NCBI RefSeq assembly: GCF_003672135.1
Contig: NC_039506.1
Location: forward strand, 12,214,001-12,278,000
Length of the DNA: 64,000 nt
From: Ooceraea biroi
Taxonomy: Eukaryota; Arthropoda; Insecta; Hymenoptera; Formicidae
Direction of reading: 5' to 3'
In this document: positions 1 through 13,883 of the stretch, one piece after another
Layout: the number at the start of each line of letters is the position of its first letter
How positions within the stretch are numbered: position 1 is the stretch's first letter
The notes under the pieces: model-generated
What the model was told of the DNA's origin: nothing
Databases searched by the model: none
The model's input: the letters and a program-made list of their open reading frames with translations, nothing else
Translations under genes and position numbers: made by a program

Positions 1-775
1 ACTCTCGCCTGAAGCGTTCGAGGCTAATATACAATCACGTTGCGCAGGATAATGAGAACGTTCTTGGTCGTTTGAGACTGTGGATTTGTTCCGGGGAAAC
101 TTTGCCGATCACGTTGGCTGATCAGTTTTTTACTACGTTTAGCAATGAGGACAAAATATTAGCCAATTTTTATGGTAGCACGGAAGTTATGGGCGACGTC
201 ACGTATCATCTTTTAAGCAAACGCGCACAATTACAGGATATGGAAAAAGTGCCGATTGGTAAGAACAATTTTTACTCGTCAATATGAAACTCACTAAAAA
301 AACGTCATCAATGGAATAAAAGACATTTAATATTCTTTGTTATTTCTAATTTTACCATTGCCGTTTATCAATATAGCTACATGGAAAATGATCATACTTT
401 GAATTTTGTCCGGATTCTTACCACTAACATACGCGTAAGCGGAAGCTGTAGAGAATTATGCATACAAATTCTATTTTGATTACTTTTACATTTGATCTCT
501 TATCTCTTATTTGATTCGCATATCGTGAAACTCATTAATGGTAAAACTCTGCTTCGAGATGAGATAAAAGAATTAATACAAAATTATAAATTATTAAGAA
601 AGTTATAAATTATTAATACACAGTTTTGCGTTATCGAAAAGTCTGTGTAGACTTTTTTTAGCAAAATTTTGTATTAATTATTAATACAATTACTTAAGTA
701 ATTCTTAATATATTTAATTTGCTAAAATAATCTGCGGACTTTTCGATCAGCTCAATATTTAAACAAAGAAGTAAC

Positions 776-812
<37 letters not shown>

Positions 813-3800
813 ATTTACATTTCACTAAATAATCTCCGTGATTTTATATTCAAGTCAAAGATAATTCGTGTTACGTGTTTGCACCAATCATATCTGTTAC
901 GAATATTGCTCCATATTTTATTGCAGGAAAACCAATTGACAACTGCATAATTTACCTCGTGAGCAAGGAAATGCGACTGGTACCTCAGGGAGAAATCGGA
1001 GAGCTGGTCGTGGCCGGAAAAAACCTTGCTATGGGTTATATACGCGAGCGGGACACGCATAAATTTCTGGCGAATCCTTTCTCCATTGATCCACGTAAGA
1101 GAATGAGATAACATAATAAAACATCGAGTAACACATCATTTAAGCGCAGAAAAATTTATTACAACGTGTAAATCTCACTATTCATGTTTTTAATTTCATT
1201 CACTAGCAAAATTTCAATATAACATTAAAATTACTTTATATTTTAAATTGTGTAATTTAAAACATTAATAAATTTTTTCAAGATTAATCTTACTTTGAAT
1301 TTTTTACAATAATGTTATAATTTGTCACTAATTTGTTAAAAATGGCAACTATGAAAAAAAGATAATTATTAACGAAAACGATACAAATATAAAAAGATCA
1401 TTGTAAATACTCATCAGAAGATAGCTTAAAAATTCATGAAATTTGCCCAAGTTATCTCAAGTATAATATCTTTTTTTATTTTAATAAAACTATTCTATTT
1501 ATTTATAGAATATTCGAGAATCTTTCGTACAGGAGATTACGCTAAAATTGTCAAAGGATCAATAATTTACGAAGGACGAGTAGATTCACAAATCAAAATC
1601 AGAGGTCATCGGGTTGATCTCACAGAAGTTGAAAAGATGGTTAGCAAAGTACCCAATATCAATAAAGTTGTAATCCTTTGTTACAAACCTGGCGAATTAT
1701 CACAGGTAAATATTATAGTTACTACAGGTAACCCCCACCTACATTCCTCCTCTTACACACACGCACACACAATGTCACGTCACAGTCTGTGTATGTGTGC
1801 GTCTGTGTGAGAGAGAGAGGAAGGGGCACGCTTACGCATATGCATATGTGTATTATTATGTATAATATTATATAGTGTTATGTAATAAATACACTTAAAA
1901 AATTATCTTTTTGAACAGGTAAAAAAATGTCAAAGTATTTGAATTATCTAGGTTAGTTTTTTTTATAAGAAAGTGTGATATCACACACTTGCACCAATGA
2001 AACAAGTATTTGATGCAGAAAAACTAGATGTTTTTCACTTCAAGTATTATATAGCAATACATATAGTAATACAAACGTATTAATTAATTTCATTAATATA
2101 TATTAATAGAGAAAAAAGAAGAAAGAAAATGAAAAGAAAAGAATTTGGAAAATTTTTAACGCGTCAGATTAGTTATAATTATGATAATTTATACGTTATT
2201 GAATTTAATAACGTCAAGTTCTTTTGCATGAAATATATTTTTAATATAAATATAATTTTAAGTAACAGCAGAACGAAGAGTTAAGCTTATGCATGATTTT
2301 AATCAAGGTTTGTTGAAACGAGAAACAAGGAGAAAAATTTATTCTTTAAATCATGTCACGTTACAAACCTTATTGTTAGTATCTAGACATAAAAAATTTA
2401 CTCTTACTAAGAGTTTGTAAAATTACATTCCCACAGTATTTTCATTTCTTTAATTTCATCACATATTATGTGCTTACTAGTAAATAAAATGGTCAACATT
2501 TACAAATAAAAACATTTAACTTTTATTTAGAATTTTTTATCGACTTTTCCTATTTTTCGTGAAAAAATTAATTGTTTCATCTTTAATAGAATTAAATCAT
2601 GTGTTTCCGTTATCAGAGTGAGCTCATTTTGCACTATTTTTTTATTTCTTCAAATGGAACGACTTAAGAGACGTCCAGAAAGGAAACCCAACAAAAAGTT
2701 TTCGTCAAGTATAGTTAGTGCATCCTAATAATGACATACTTGAAGTTTTGCATGTTACATCAATTAATACACATTTACTGTCTTTATTATGATGAGCTTT
2801 CTGAATTTTCTAAACGTGAAGTATATAGTTATTTATATCTCGCGGATCTTTTTCATTTTGACATATGTAATGAAGAGTGAAATTCTATGTAATTTCTATG
2901 TAATGTTTACTTAACAACTATGTGAGCTAGTGTGTAATTATTATATTTATATTTTATTCTTTACGACAGAATATCACTTTCTACAAAATAAATAGGATAA
3001 AAAATATAAATATTTTTATAATATAAAAACAGGATCACGAGTAATCGATTAAACCTATTTAAAAATCAATTGTTACCGTTATGGGGATATAATAATCATG
3101 TCTTTACTCAACTACAGGCTTCGCGTTAATATACACATTCCGTCTCGTCACTCGTTCCTCTCTCTTCCTGTGTGAACTTGATGTGAAACTCTACGTGTTT
3201 CTTGATAATATTGATTAGTCAACAATTTCGATTTTTAATTTTTCAAATCAATTACATGTAATATCGGCAACAATGTTGATAATGTCTATATTATAGACAA
3301 TAATGTCTAACCATAGACAACTTGATTTGTTCGAATATCTTTTTTTTCTACTAAATGCAATAAAGTACAATTTTATGTAAAAACTAAACTTTTCAACTGA
3401 TTTAATACTTTTACATTTTTCAAACGTTTATAAAAAGTAACTAATAACAATAATTTACAAAAACTGGAGATAATAGAGATGCTAAAGATATTAGATAAAA
3501 TTATTGTATTACATTTAAAGAAGATTATGTGAAATGGCTTAGTTATATCCGAAAAGTCCAAAATTATTTAGTATACACCTGAGTATTTCAATCTCTTTTG
3601 TCTCTTTAGCCTCTTTAGTCGATTCAAATACGAAATCAAATTTTAATACTTTTCATCATTCGTTACTTTGCACGTTGTAAAATTATTTGAATTGATAAAT
3701 CGGGATTCTTTGATTATCTGTATTCGGAATTATCTTTTCGATTATAAATACTTTAAAAATCAAATGATTTAAATTGATAATTTTATATCATAATTATATA

Positions 3801-6800
3801 TTTTATATTTTTACTAAGAATGCATTTATATCAGCTTTGTTATATTTCATCCTTAGTAGATTTCATTATACAATGTTATTTTTCTCGAAATCACACATTT
3901 TTCCTAAACCATTCATAAAACCACTGGTATCATTAAAATATCAGAAATCATTAAGAAAAAGCTAAATTTTCTTCTAATGTTAAAGAGAACAATAAGAATT
4001 TTTATTATCTATTCTTATTATTGTTTCTTTCAGTTTCTTTTGTATTTTTCAGACACTGATAGCCTTTGTTATCCTCGCGGTTAATATGAGTCTATCTACT
4101 TCAGAAATTACGGATTTCCTCCAAAAGATATTACCGCCATATATGTTACCACAAATTATTATTGTCGATCATATACCTCTTTTAACTAATGGAAAGATAG
4201 ATCGGCAGGCATTATTAAAGCAGTATGAATCATCTTGCCCTAATAATGGTATGTCAAATTATATTTTTTATATATTTAATTATATATTTTTTATGTGTTT
4301 TATTATATTATATATTATATAATAATAATATTATATATATATATAATATGTTTTTAGTATTTATTTATATATTTACATTATATATTTCCTAATTACATAC
4401 TTCTTATATTGCTCTTATGCAATAATATTGATGTTAAATAATGCATTAATTACATTAATATACATATTTGACCGATATATATAACTATTTTATTATTTAT
4501 ATATCAATTTTGCAAAAGTATATAACAAGCCCTGGTAGAAATTTCGTGCAGGTTTTAAGCAGTTATTGAACAGTTATATTATATTCTGTCCATTAACTGA
4601 CGAGTAAAATTGTTGGGATCAAGATGTAACGCTTTTCCTGCAGTTACTGGGCACAAAAGATACACAAAATCTAAACTCATTTACTGAACAAAAACCAAAC
4701 AATAAGTGGATAAAGAAACTATTCAACAGATTAATACGAATTTGTTGCTCATAAAATGGGCAGTTTTGGCCTAGTAAAATTTATATTTTGTGCATACTTG
4801 CTAATTTGTACAATTTTATGATTAATAAAATCACAGTACAGGAAATCTTTGAAGCGGAATATATATTGCGCTGAAATTAGTACATATAATATCAGCATAT
4901 ATCAAAGATACAATACAATTCTGTATTATTATTATTCCTCTAAAAAACCTTACAAAGGTAAAAAAAATACGCCAAGTACATAAAAAAGCAAAACTAAATA
5001 TGATGAAATCCATAGTTAACTAGTCAAGTACCTAGAAGCAATTCAGTTTGAGGATTTGTAATTTGAAATAATACTTGGCGTGCCCGGGTCGCATTAAAAC
5101 GTACGTCTTACCTATAATTTGTGTAAACTCTATGTGTAAATTATTTGTATTGAGTGAGTAATGAAAAGGGCTATTTATAATCACTCCGCTAATGTGCAAA
5201 ACTGTAAACATATTTGTTTTAATATTATCAAATACAAAGATTTACGAGTCATTAGTGAAAATACTCAAGTAAGTTCTGTCATAATATATGGGCAGTTGCC
5301 TAGGCAAACTGTACATATTTTTACCAGGAAAACTGCTTCAGCTACTGAACAAAACTCTATCAAGTTCTTGTTCATTTCCTACACAGTATTGATACAACTA
5401 ATGAGGATGCAGTAATACTACACAGTAACTGATTGGGTGTCTAGAAAAACTGCACAGATTTCTACCAGTGAACTATAACAAGTTGCCAGAAGTTTACCCT
5501 GAAATCGGATTATTAATGAACATACAATTAGGAGAACCGGTTTTAAGATTTTAGTTTCTTTTATTTTCTTCCTGTTCCTTTCCATTTCCACTATATCTAT
5601 ATTAAACTTGTTCCATTTCTTACGAAATATTAGGCGAATAATTGTTCCAATCCTTTCTGCAACTTGTGCAAATTGTGAATGTAAGTGAACGTAAGTGAAT
5701 GTAAGTGAATAGCAAACAAGCAAATATAATAGAATGAAAGAAAATTCTAATTTAAAATTAGTCTTTATTCCGAATAATAAAATTTCACTAATATTTTAAC
5801 TGCAATTATTTTTACACTGAAGTAAAAACATATTTCTCTTCTAAGAAATTTTACTCTTCTAAAGAAGTTTTAAAACTGTAATGCTTAATTTCAAAGATCA
5901 GGAATTCCGATTTACAAACTGAACATATCTGAAAATATCTTGAATATATTGTATATTATAATTTTTAATCCTTTTGTTTAAGTAGAATGAATGAAAGAAA
6001 AGCTTCTTTTATTTTTTAATGCGACAAATTTATTATTAAGTGAAGTAAAAAATTCTCTTTTGTAGATGATGATGTTGCGGCCAGTTGCAATTACAATGAT
6101 GTGCCAAGTCAAGACCTTGCAAAAGCACGCGTTCTCTTTCCGACTGTCGTGTCCGTAATCGGATGTAATAGTCGTACGCCAGTGACGTTGCATGCGAATT
6201 TCTATGAGCTCGGTGGAAACTCCTTGAATTCCATTTATACCGTAACCAAATTAAGAGATCAAGGTTATCAAATCGGTATCACGGATTTCATCACGGCAAA
6301 AGATATGGCCGAAGTACTGAATCGTATGAAACTCATATCCTCCGTTGAAGAGCCTCTGAAAGAAACTATTGATGAAAAGCTATACGTCTTCGAATCATTG
6401 AATGATAGTCATAAAGAGGACGCGATCGAGTGAGTAAAATATGAAAAAACTATTTTTAATTTGCAGGGATTATTGAAGTACATGTATGCGTACAAGAGTG
6501 AAAACTCTGAATTAAGACATTGATTTGAACTTACAGGATAATCACAGAAAGCTTTTATTCGAAAGCTGATTTAGAGCAATGGTTAATGCCCGATATAAAG
6601 AGGACTGATTATCAAGAGCTGATGGAAACTATGTGGAACTCTCTGGTAGAAAAGGGCCTGAGCTTTGCGATGAAGTCGATGCAAAGCGGCAAGACAATTG
6701 GAGTTACCTTCAATTTCGACGTTTGGGACGAGCCTGAAGTAATAATCAATTCCAAACTAATTATCATTTTCGATTTTCTTGAGTACCTGGAAAGACCGAT

Positions 6801-7896
6801 TAGGGAATACAAATTACCGAAGGGCAAAGGTAAAATCATTCACAATTTCATGATGGCAACGAGCAGCGACTTGAGTTCCGCGGAGAACGTGCTTGTGATG
6901 GGACAGATGGAGGAGTATTGTTTGCATCTCGCTAAACAGAAAGAGTACGCGGGAATCTTCACCACAAATACTAGTCCCCTCACACAGGTAAATAATAAAT
7001 ATGATTCGGACATAATTGTCATCCAACACCAAGATTTGAGACTTTCGAGATTTGTTGTTGGTTATTCTTATCAGTTTTCGTTTCCGAGTTGGAGTCAAAA
7101 TTGATAACATTATATTCTACTGTGATATATATTCACGACGATTATTAATTTGCATCCGTAATACAGCATCCGAAACACGCAACGTTCATTTATTTTAAAT
7201 ACTTTAGGAGATATAATTAACTATGAGCGTGTGAAATTTACTATTATATTTTCATGATATTTTGAAGATCGTTAAATGTATGTGTCATATCTATAATAGA
7301 GTGCAAAACGTAAAGTATTTGTAATATTCACAAGATTGTACGAAATATTTTACTGAAACCACAAAAAAAGAGACGATATTCATAGATGTTCTTTCATTAA
7401 GATAATTTTGTGTGTATAATTTTAAGATACTTATTAATTAAAAGAAAGCTCTTCATTAGTATTTAAAAATGATACTAAAAACGAGATTATTATAAAAATA
7501 AACTATGAATACTATCGAACAGTTCTGCGTAAAACTTTCACTCATTGTTTAAATCTTTTAAATCTTTCAGAATAATTTCCATAGCTTCACATAAAAATTT
7601 TAGTATATTACATAGCCTAAACATAACTTTCAATATATAATACATGCAACAATATAATAAATTCAAATTTTGATGATGAAATTGGCATCTATGTTCTATA
7701 ACAATTGAATTAATAATAATTCTCTTAATTTGTATCTTTTACGTAAAATTTACAGCAACTTGGCACGGACGTGTACAGCTATGAAACCATGTTAGTGTAT
7801 CAAGTGAACAAATATGAGACACTTGGTGGAAGTAAACCTTTCGGCAAAGCTCCCGACAGCCAAGTGGCAATTTGTTCGTTAAAAATGATCCACTAA
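1..7896 (+). CDS. ebony: Ebony, NRPS-like beta-alanyl amine synthase (5' end outside window)
   Basis: Ebony couples beta-alanine to dopamine or histamine in cuticle-forming cells and glia. Seven exons join in frame with GT-AG introns: <1-258, 927-1094, 1509-1705, 4053-4248, 6066-6429, 6537-6987, 7756-7896 (stop TAA). They give 590 residues without a stop; the frame is open at base 1, so exon 1 or its upstream partner starts off-window. Visible motifs: adenylation core FYGSTE (about residue 56), RTGDY (148) and the A8 loop GRVDSQIKIRGHR (164-176), the A10 lysine in NGKIDR (253), and the carrier-protein site LGGNSLNS (321-328) with the phosphopantetheine serine. The last ~195 residues match the amine-selecting C-terminal domain, ending SLKMIH. 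Drosophila Ebony has about 880 residues, so roughly 290 are missing at the left. No lesion is visible and the copy looks functional. The name rests on domain order and remembered family sequence; splice phases all agree. Confidence 0.95.
779..811. repeat. (TC)n microsatellite in ebony intron 1
   Basis: A run of about fifteen TC units lies 115 bp before exon 2. It is too far from the acceptor to be its polypyrimidine tract. A mixed AC/GA repeat of similar kind lies at 1756-1820 just inside intron 3. Confidence 0.9.
1821..4040. other. Ebony intron 3, no gene seen
   Basis: About 2.2 kb of AT-rich intron. I see no exon, RNA gene or transposon terminus on either strand; the open frames here are short and low-complexity. 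Confidence 0.6.
4532..5468. mobile_element. Decayed inverted-repeat element in ebony intron 4
   Basis: The ends are imperfect inverted repeats: left CTGGTAGAAATTTCGTGCAG, right the complement of a near copy at 5450-5468. A related TTTTTACCAG motif recurs near 5319. No coding capacity is seen. It holds a second element (4940-5275), so the two are nested. No target duplication is recognisable, and the family is unknown. Confidence 0.45.
4940..5275 (+). mobile_element. Partial copy of the 19.5 kb MITE family
   Basis: Shares, in the same order, CTAAAAAACCTTACAAAGGT, a CGCCAAGTACATAAAAAA block, a TAACTAGTCAAGTACCT block and the core ACTTGGCGTGCCCGGGTCGC with positions 19497-19910. The right inverted arm present in the other copy is missing, so this one is truncated or broken by the element around it. 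Confidence 0.7.
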
Positions 7897-8049
7897 AGCA
7901 ATTTTAGAAAATAATCGAGAAGTAAAGTATTAGCATCGATTAGTGAGATCAATATATCCTTGTTAATAATCTATTGTGATATCATTAACTTTTAGATTAT
8001 TATTTCTTATGAATATTACTGACAAACAATATAAAAGATAATCGCTTAA

Positions 8050-8055
8050 AATAAA
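8050..8055 (+). promoter_or_regulatory. Candidate polyadenylation signal of ebony
   Basis: First AATAAA after the ebony stop, 154 bp downstream, in AT-rich DNA where the hexamer is common by chance. Confidence 0.4.
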
Positions 8056-8460
8056 TTCAAAATTTATGTTGTTTGTCAAACAAGTTAAGTTAATTTAATT
8101 ATTATTGTTCCTTCATTATCATTTCATAAAACAAAGTTGTACAAAATTTTAGTTAATCAATTGCTTACAACTTTGAATAATTGGAGAAATAATTTTTAAT
8201 TATTTATTGATATTTAATGTGGTAATTTTTTATTAATTTGACTTAAACGTTTTTATTAAACATTTTTATTCAAGAATCAATATTTGTCATAATCATAAAT
8301 TAGAACTATTACTGCTGATATAAAAAGCCGCAAATTGCGATAAAACATTTCAGAAAAATATTTAATTATTAGCACATACACACACGCACACACACATATA
8401 AAACTTATAAAAACTATTAAATTTATTGTAGACTTATACAAATTAAATCTCTTTCTTATA

Positions 8461-9160
8461 ATATTATACAGAGTATATGGTAATAAGCCAATGCTTGTAT
8501 GCAGATAGTGTAGATTGAGTTGAACTAAACAAAATATCTTAAATCGTTTTGTGATCTTCGCAATAATAAAAAAGTTATTAATTGAAGTTATGATTTGCAA
8601 ATCAGAGCAAATCTTGTATCACCGAGGCACTAGGCGGACATAGGTACGATAGCACCTCTCCGACCGTATCTCTCAACAACGCGTGTAAATACAAAAGAAA
8701 CGATAACGCGTCACTATATCTTTATCTAATATTAGCATCCCCCGTTACGGCTTCGCCCGCGATATTTATGTGTAAAATTAAATAAAAACACATTTTATCC
8801 CTTCTCACCCGTTAGGGGTGAAATTTCGGAAAACCCTCCCTAAGTGAGCACCTACGTGATAGTAGGAATATACCCTTAAAATTTCAAGTCGATATATGCA
8901 GTGGGTCGGGCTGCACGTTGATAAGTCAGTGAGTGAGTGGTATTTGGCTTATATATATATAGATTTTGCAATAGATTGTTATCATGTTTAGAGTGTTCCG
9001 CCTCGGCACGCGAAACGTGCTCTGATTTGCAAATCTTAGTCAATTAATAACTTTTTTATTCTTGTGAACATCGCAGAACTGTAAGCAGGACTTTTTGATT
9101 CAAAACCCACTACACCTCAAGCATTGGCTAGATTATCTGGACATCCTGTATATAATATTA
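8461..9160. mobile_element. Non-autonomous element with diverged ~140-bp TIRs
   Basis: The left arm (8461-8604) and right arm (about 9018-9160) are imperfect inverted copies. Shared blocks include GCCAATGCTTG, AAAAAAGTTATTAATTGA and the palindrome GATTTGCAAATC. The outer end has the mariner-like form ACAGGATGTCC. The centre (8700-8965) carries a conserved-looking module with ACCCGTTAGGGGTGAAATTT, a TGAGTGAGTGG block and a TATATATATAGATT tail, which resembles a short retroelement 3' end inserted in the spacer. No open frame is seen. Family and target duplication are unresolved. Confidence 0.6.
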
Positions 9161-9342
9161 ACATTATAATATTACTTACGTTTGTAATATTAACATGCTA
9201 TAAACTTTGCTTTTGTAACCATATGTCTATGACTCTTATGTTTCACGTGAGAAATTAAACTGACAAGACTATGGCTTTTATCTCCTCATATATTATAAAA
9301 AAGAATAACATACTTTACACTACAAAATGTGTGAAATCACAA

Positions 9343-9790
9343 CAAAATTACCTTTTTAAAACAAGGTACAAAAAAGCACCAAGTATACGCGCTTGAAATT
9401 CTTTCAAAAAAGGACTCTACAAAACTAATGATATGAACAAATTGCGCCAACTACAATGGGTATTTATGCAAACCAGAAAATCTATTACTTTATTATTACT
9501 CTTTGGCCGATATTCATTGTTGATTCTGATTTAAGACCATCTTAAGTACAATTATAAGATATTTGAAACCAATCACACAGTCGTATTAGCATCTTAAGAC
9601 ATTACTTCAGATCGTCTGGAAATAAGAATGGACTATGAATACTAGCCTTTGATATTAAAAAATAAAGGACACAATAATATTAAGCAGATATTTTTACACG
9701 AAAAAATATTTTAATACATAGAAATATATTTATTAATACAAATAAGTGTTTTTTTCAAAATACTTGGCGCTTCTAATATTATTGTAATAA
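9343..9790. mobile_element. Degenerate MITE with ACTTGGCGC motif
   Basis: The left part matches 45418-45492 (AAAATTACCTTTTTAAAA and an AAGTATACGCGC block). The right part (9535-9780) matches the 50.7-51.4 kb element, including AAACCAATCACA, GCAGATATTTTTA and TACTTGGCGC. It links those two sequences into one family. Non-coding. Confidence 0.6.
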
Positions 9791-9957
9791 AGTTATCGCG
9801 TGCACATATTTATTTGACTTTTTCTACTTCCTCGCATGATCCTTCCGCATATGATCCATCACACTCAACGACTATTAAGCATGTTACAATTTTTTAATGT
9901 AATTTATTGAATCGTTCATTTCGTTTATCGAGCAATTTTTATCAATAAATAGAAAGG

Positions 9958-10190
9958 ACCGATCGATTTTGGTAAGTATGCATAAGAGCGACCTTGATAT
10001 ATGTCATTGAAATATATTGTCAAGGTCATTCTTCTGGGTGACCTTTGATTTTAGCTGTTGCTCGTTGTTCAAAAGTTATTAACAAAAGAAGTTTAATTGT
10101 TTCACATGCGTTTTCAATTGGGCTTAACTTTATTATAATACTCCCTCCCAATTTTGATGAAATTTTACAGCTATATAGTACTAATTAATA
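9958..10190. repeat. Fragment of palindromic family P
   Basis: Contains GGTGACCTT, a GTTATTAACAAAAGAAGTTT block and, at the right, CTCCCTCCCAATTTTGATGA followed by AAATTTTACAG. These are all landmarks of the family P elements at 38.9, 43.4 and 45.5 kb. It is a solitary arm fragment without the GC-rich core. Confidence 0.6.
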
Positions 10191-10936
10191 AGGGGATATG
10201 TGCGCACGGAAAATGGTAAGTAAGAAAGAAATAAAGGAAATAAGAAATAAATATACTAAAATACAAGTTTTACATATCATTACGTGTAAGGTTTACTTCC
10301 TATTTATTTTTAAATATTTGCAAGAATAAGTTAATTAAAATAAGTTAATTAATAAACAAATTTGAAAAGATATGCATATGCCGAGAATTGTACGAGAACT
10401 CCAGCACTCTAGCGCCTTATATACCTAGTTATGCTCGATTTGCGATTGAAGTGTTATTCCACTATTTCTAGTGCTCGTGAAACTTCAAATGCTGTCTTCT
10501 CCAAAACGATTGAGTAGTGCGTTTTACTGCTTCACAAATTAGTTATATTTGTCATCTTACATACATAAATTTGGAATGTATATGTGACGTTTAAAACTAA
10601 ATGAAATATTATGGGAGAAAAATGACAATACTAGAAATACTAAAATACTGCAGTAACTGTATATATTTTAATGTTTAAAGTACATGAAATGATTGAAAAA
10701 ACATAATTCGCAAGATAAAGTAATTCTCAGTGTTAGTAGTAAAATAATAATGTCGAAATTGTTGGCAGGTATTTAACAATATAATGATCGTACATGTCCT
10801 TGTAATACTGCACATAAAAACCATGTGACCGTTTTGTCCATGAAACGTTCGTAGTATATATGCATGTATGCATGTACGCATCTACAATATATATATAATT
10901 TAGTGATTGCAAGGTAATTATATAATATATGTCATG
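10191..10936. other. Unassigned AT-rich interval
   Basis: No exon, RNA gene or transposon end recognised on either strand. Confidence 0.5.
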
Positions 10937-10940
10937 TTAT

Positions 10941-13474
10941 TGTTACGTCCAGAGCTCCGTGAGCTCGAAGGAAGGGCGCAACAGGACGCCTCTCGTATCT
11001 TATGGCTGTCAGGCCCCAAAACACGAGTCGGACTGACCACTTGCTCCGGTTTAAAGGTCAACGACCACGGAGGTCGATTTTACCGTAGGCCCTGGAACGG
11101 TCTGTCCGTTGGTCCCTTTTTAGGTCAGAGAAACTGAATCCCTTTTACCTGGGATAGGACCCGTACGATCTGGGAAGGCGGAGACGAATAGAGGGAATTA
11201 AAATGAATAATGCATCGGTGACTAGTTAACTAATAAACATTTTATTCTAAAGAGAACAAAGTATGTCTAGAACATATTTGGTTGAAAAAAGAGAAATTTA
11301 AAGTGTATGTGTTGTTTTGTGCCTATAAAATGTGTAAATTAAAAATGTAGTTTACTCGGAAATTATAATTAATTACCAATTGAAAACTAAACATAAGCGG
11401 AAATTAAACGCTTTACTTCCTAGATCAATTTTCCAAACTGAGTCTATTTCAAAAAAACATAAAACTAAAGGAGAACAACTTAACCAATAAAATAATATAT
11501 AAATGAAAACTACGGCGACCGATCTATTTCTAAAATCTATTTCTATATTAACACTAATCATTACTTTAAAAATATCGGCGCAGGAGTGTGGCGGGGAAAA
11601 GGATAGGATATAGGCGTCCTCTGACAATCAGAGGGATCCCGACGTTTGGGTCGGTGTGCCAAAGAGCGGCCTCAGGGCCGCTAAGAGAGGGAATAGGAAA
11701 GAAGTCTGGGTCTATCACAATGGCATTAGGTGGTAGAGGGAGGGTGAGTGACTGGAGGGAAGATGTGGAGGAATCGCTCTCCTAGAGTTATCAGTGAACG
11801 CTGAATGAACTCTTCGACTATGACGTCGTTCCCGATGGGCGACGGAGAACGAGGAGGAGAAGGAGAATTTGCAAAATTCTCCAAATCGCCAGGTTGCACA
11901 GGCGAATAGCGTAGGGAGGAGGGAGCTGGAGAAATAGACGGAGAGTAACGGGGAAAGCTAGGCGGGGATGCCTGGATGGATGCTCGTGAAGAGGATTCGG
12001 ACATAGAAAAATAACAGGAAGGGGGTGTAAGAGAAGAAGGAGGAGGAGATAAAGAGAAAGAAACGCTTGAAGGGGTTGAAGGACGCAAAGAAGAGCGCGA
12101 AGAAGAAACGGAGGGTGCGGAAGAGGAGACGCTTGAAGAGACAGAGAACGGGGAAGGTGTTCGGGGTAGGGGTTCCAGTATTTGAACGGAAGAATCAGGG
12201 GATGCCCGATGCGAAGTGGAAGAAACTGTTTGAACGGAAAGGGCAGGGGAAGGAGACCGAAAAGAATCTAATATTATAACCGATGAACTAGCCGAACACG
12301 CTGAGGGGGGCCGCGGATCGATCTCGGTCGCTATCTTTTTACGCGGTGGCACCGTCGTTGAATGGCCCTCAGGAAACGACGCTTGGTCGCTGCTGGATGG
12401 TCCCGCAGAGGGAGACGGACTGCGTGATCGTTTGCCGGAAAACACTTAAAGGGGGATACCGGATGAGTCCAGGAGAAATGTATAGAAAAGGGTGAAAGAG
12501 ACTTGAAGAGGGAAATGTGAATGAGAGTTGTCAATGACGAGAAAACAAAAGAGAGAGAAGAGAAAGAGAAAAGAAAAAGGAGTGACAGCTAAAGAAAAAC
12601 GCTCACTTGTTTGCAGGTGTATGCTGAAATTTGAACCCGGTTATGAACCAGTGAAATCTCGTCCGGTGGAAATTCTCGTGCTCGCTCTGGAATGGAGTGG
12701 TGGTGTATGGGCAATCGCACCTCGAGGTTTGAGTTGGTGGTAATTAACTCGGGGAACAAAGTGTTTAAACCCGGCACTCACTTCACAAAACTTCTGCACT
12801 AATTTCGAAGACTGACAAGGTACGTTCGTGAGCACGAAAAAATGAATGAGCTGCGTTCGCGAACACGGACAGAATGAAAAAGCTGCCCTCCGGAATGGTC
12901 ATCACCTTTTATACGATAGGGATGACGTGGAAAAGAGGTAGCTTTTCCGGGAACTGCGTTTTCGGGAAACCACCTTTCGAGGGCCGTTAGTTAATTTAAT
13001 TGTAAATATCGACGGTTGGTCTATGAGGCGATAAACCGTCCACAGATGGTTTCTTTTTAAGCCGGAAGTACCGGTACGTGTGTGGCCGGATTCGCGGTTC
13101 CTGTGAGGTATCTACCCGGGGATGATCCGACACAGCTGTATCATTTCTCTTCCAGGAAGAGTGATACACCGCGAGCCTACAGTCACGCGCGACCGAATTT
13201 GTTGCTTGTTTTTTATAAATTGATCAGTAAGACCAAAGGGTTCGGTATCCGGATCTAATATCGCGCCTGCCCGGACACGTGCGTCACAACCCGCGTTTCT
13301 TATGAGGGTATTTCCTCGGATCCGACACAGCTGTGTCACCGTTTCTTCTAATCCCTCACTGGGGCCCTATTGATCGCACGCGACCGGCTCGGCGCGTCGC
13401 CTTATTGACCGACAATTAAAAAATATCGCTAAATTTCTTGGAGGCAAGGAACTGTGCAGTCTCTGGACGTAACA
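10941..13474 (-). mobile_element. 2534-bp LTR-like element, copy 1 (solo LTR?)
   Basis: The ends are TGTTACGTCCAG and its complement CTGGACGTAACA, flanked by the 4-bp duplication TTAT (10937-10940, 13475-13478). TG...CA ends with a 4-bp duplication are typical of LTR retrotransposons. There are no internal terminal direct repeats and no gag or pol, so a solo long LTR is the simplest reading. It is the reverse complement of 35297-37830, of exactly equal length. On its sense (minus) strand it has TATAAAA at 12913-12907 and AATAAA at 11246-11241. A Ser/Pro-rich frame (12445-11726) is identical in both copies but has no ATG near its start and lies in a pyrimidine-rich tract. A non-autonomous retroelement is the alternative. 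Confidence 0.8.
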
Positions 13475-13478
13475 TTAT

Positions 13479-13880
13479 ATTATATGTAACATGTAACAAT
13501 AATGCATATATTATAACGTAATATTTATAATATATACTTATAATACTTATTATTATATTATATCAATGTGTACATGTGGTCTGATTTTGTTAAAACTTTT
13601 TATCATCTAAATGTGATATTAATATGCACACGCTTACAAGCGCCTAGTGATCAGTCCACATAGTCATTGTAATACGAAGAATCAGTTTTATCAATATACA
13701 TATATAAAATAACGTTAGAGCAAATGACGCAATAATTTTTGCGAATGACATGCATTTCTTCCGACGGTGTGCCTGGAATAATTATAAAAAATTGATATTT
13801 ATTATCCTTGCACATTAATAGAAAGGTAACATTAAAATTATAGTATTAAACATAGTATTACACATTATACATTATGTATT
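13479..13880. other. Unassigned AT-rich interval
   Basis: TA-rich sequence (TATATTATA runs near 13500-13560); nothing recognised. Confidence 0.5.
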
Positions 13881-13883
13881 ACA

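Noticed and set aside
12067..12279. Lys/Arg-rich frame antisense to the Ser/Pro frame
   Set aside because: Purine-rich complement of a pyrimidine-rich tract; it appears in both copies of the 2534-bp element only because they are copies.
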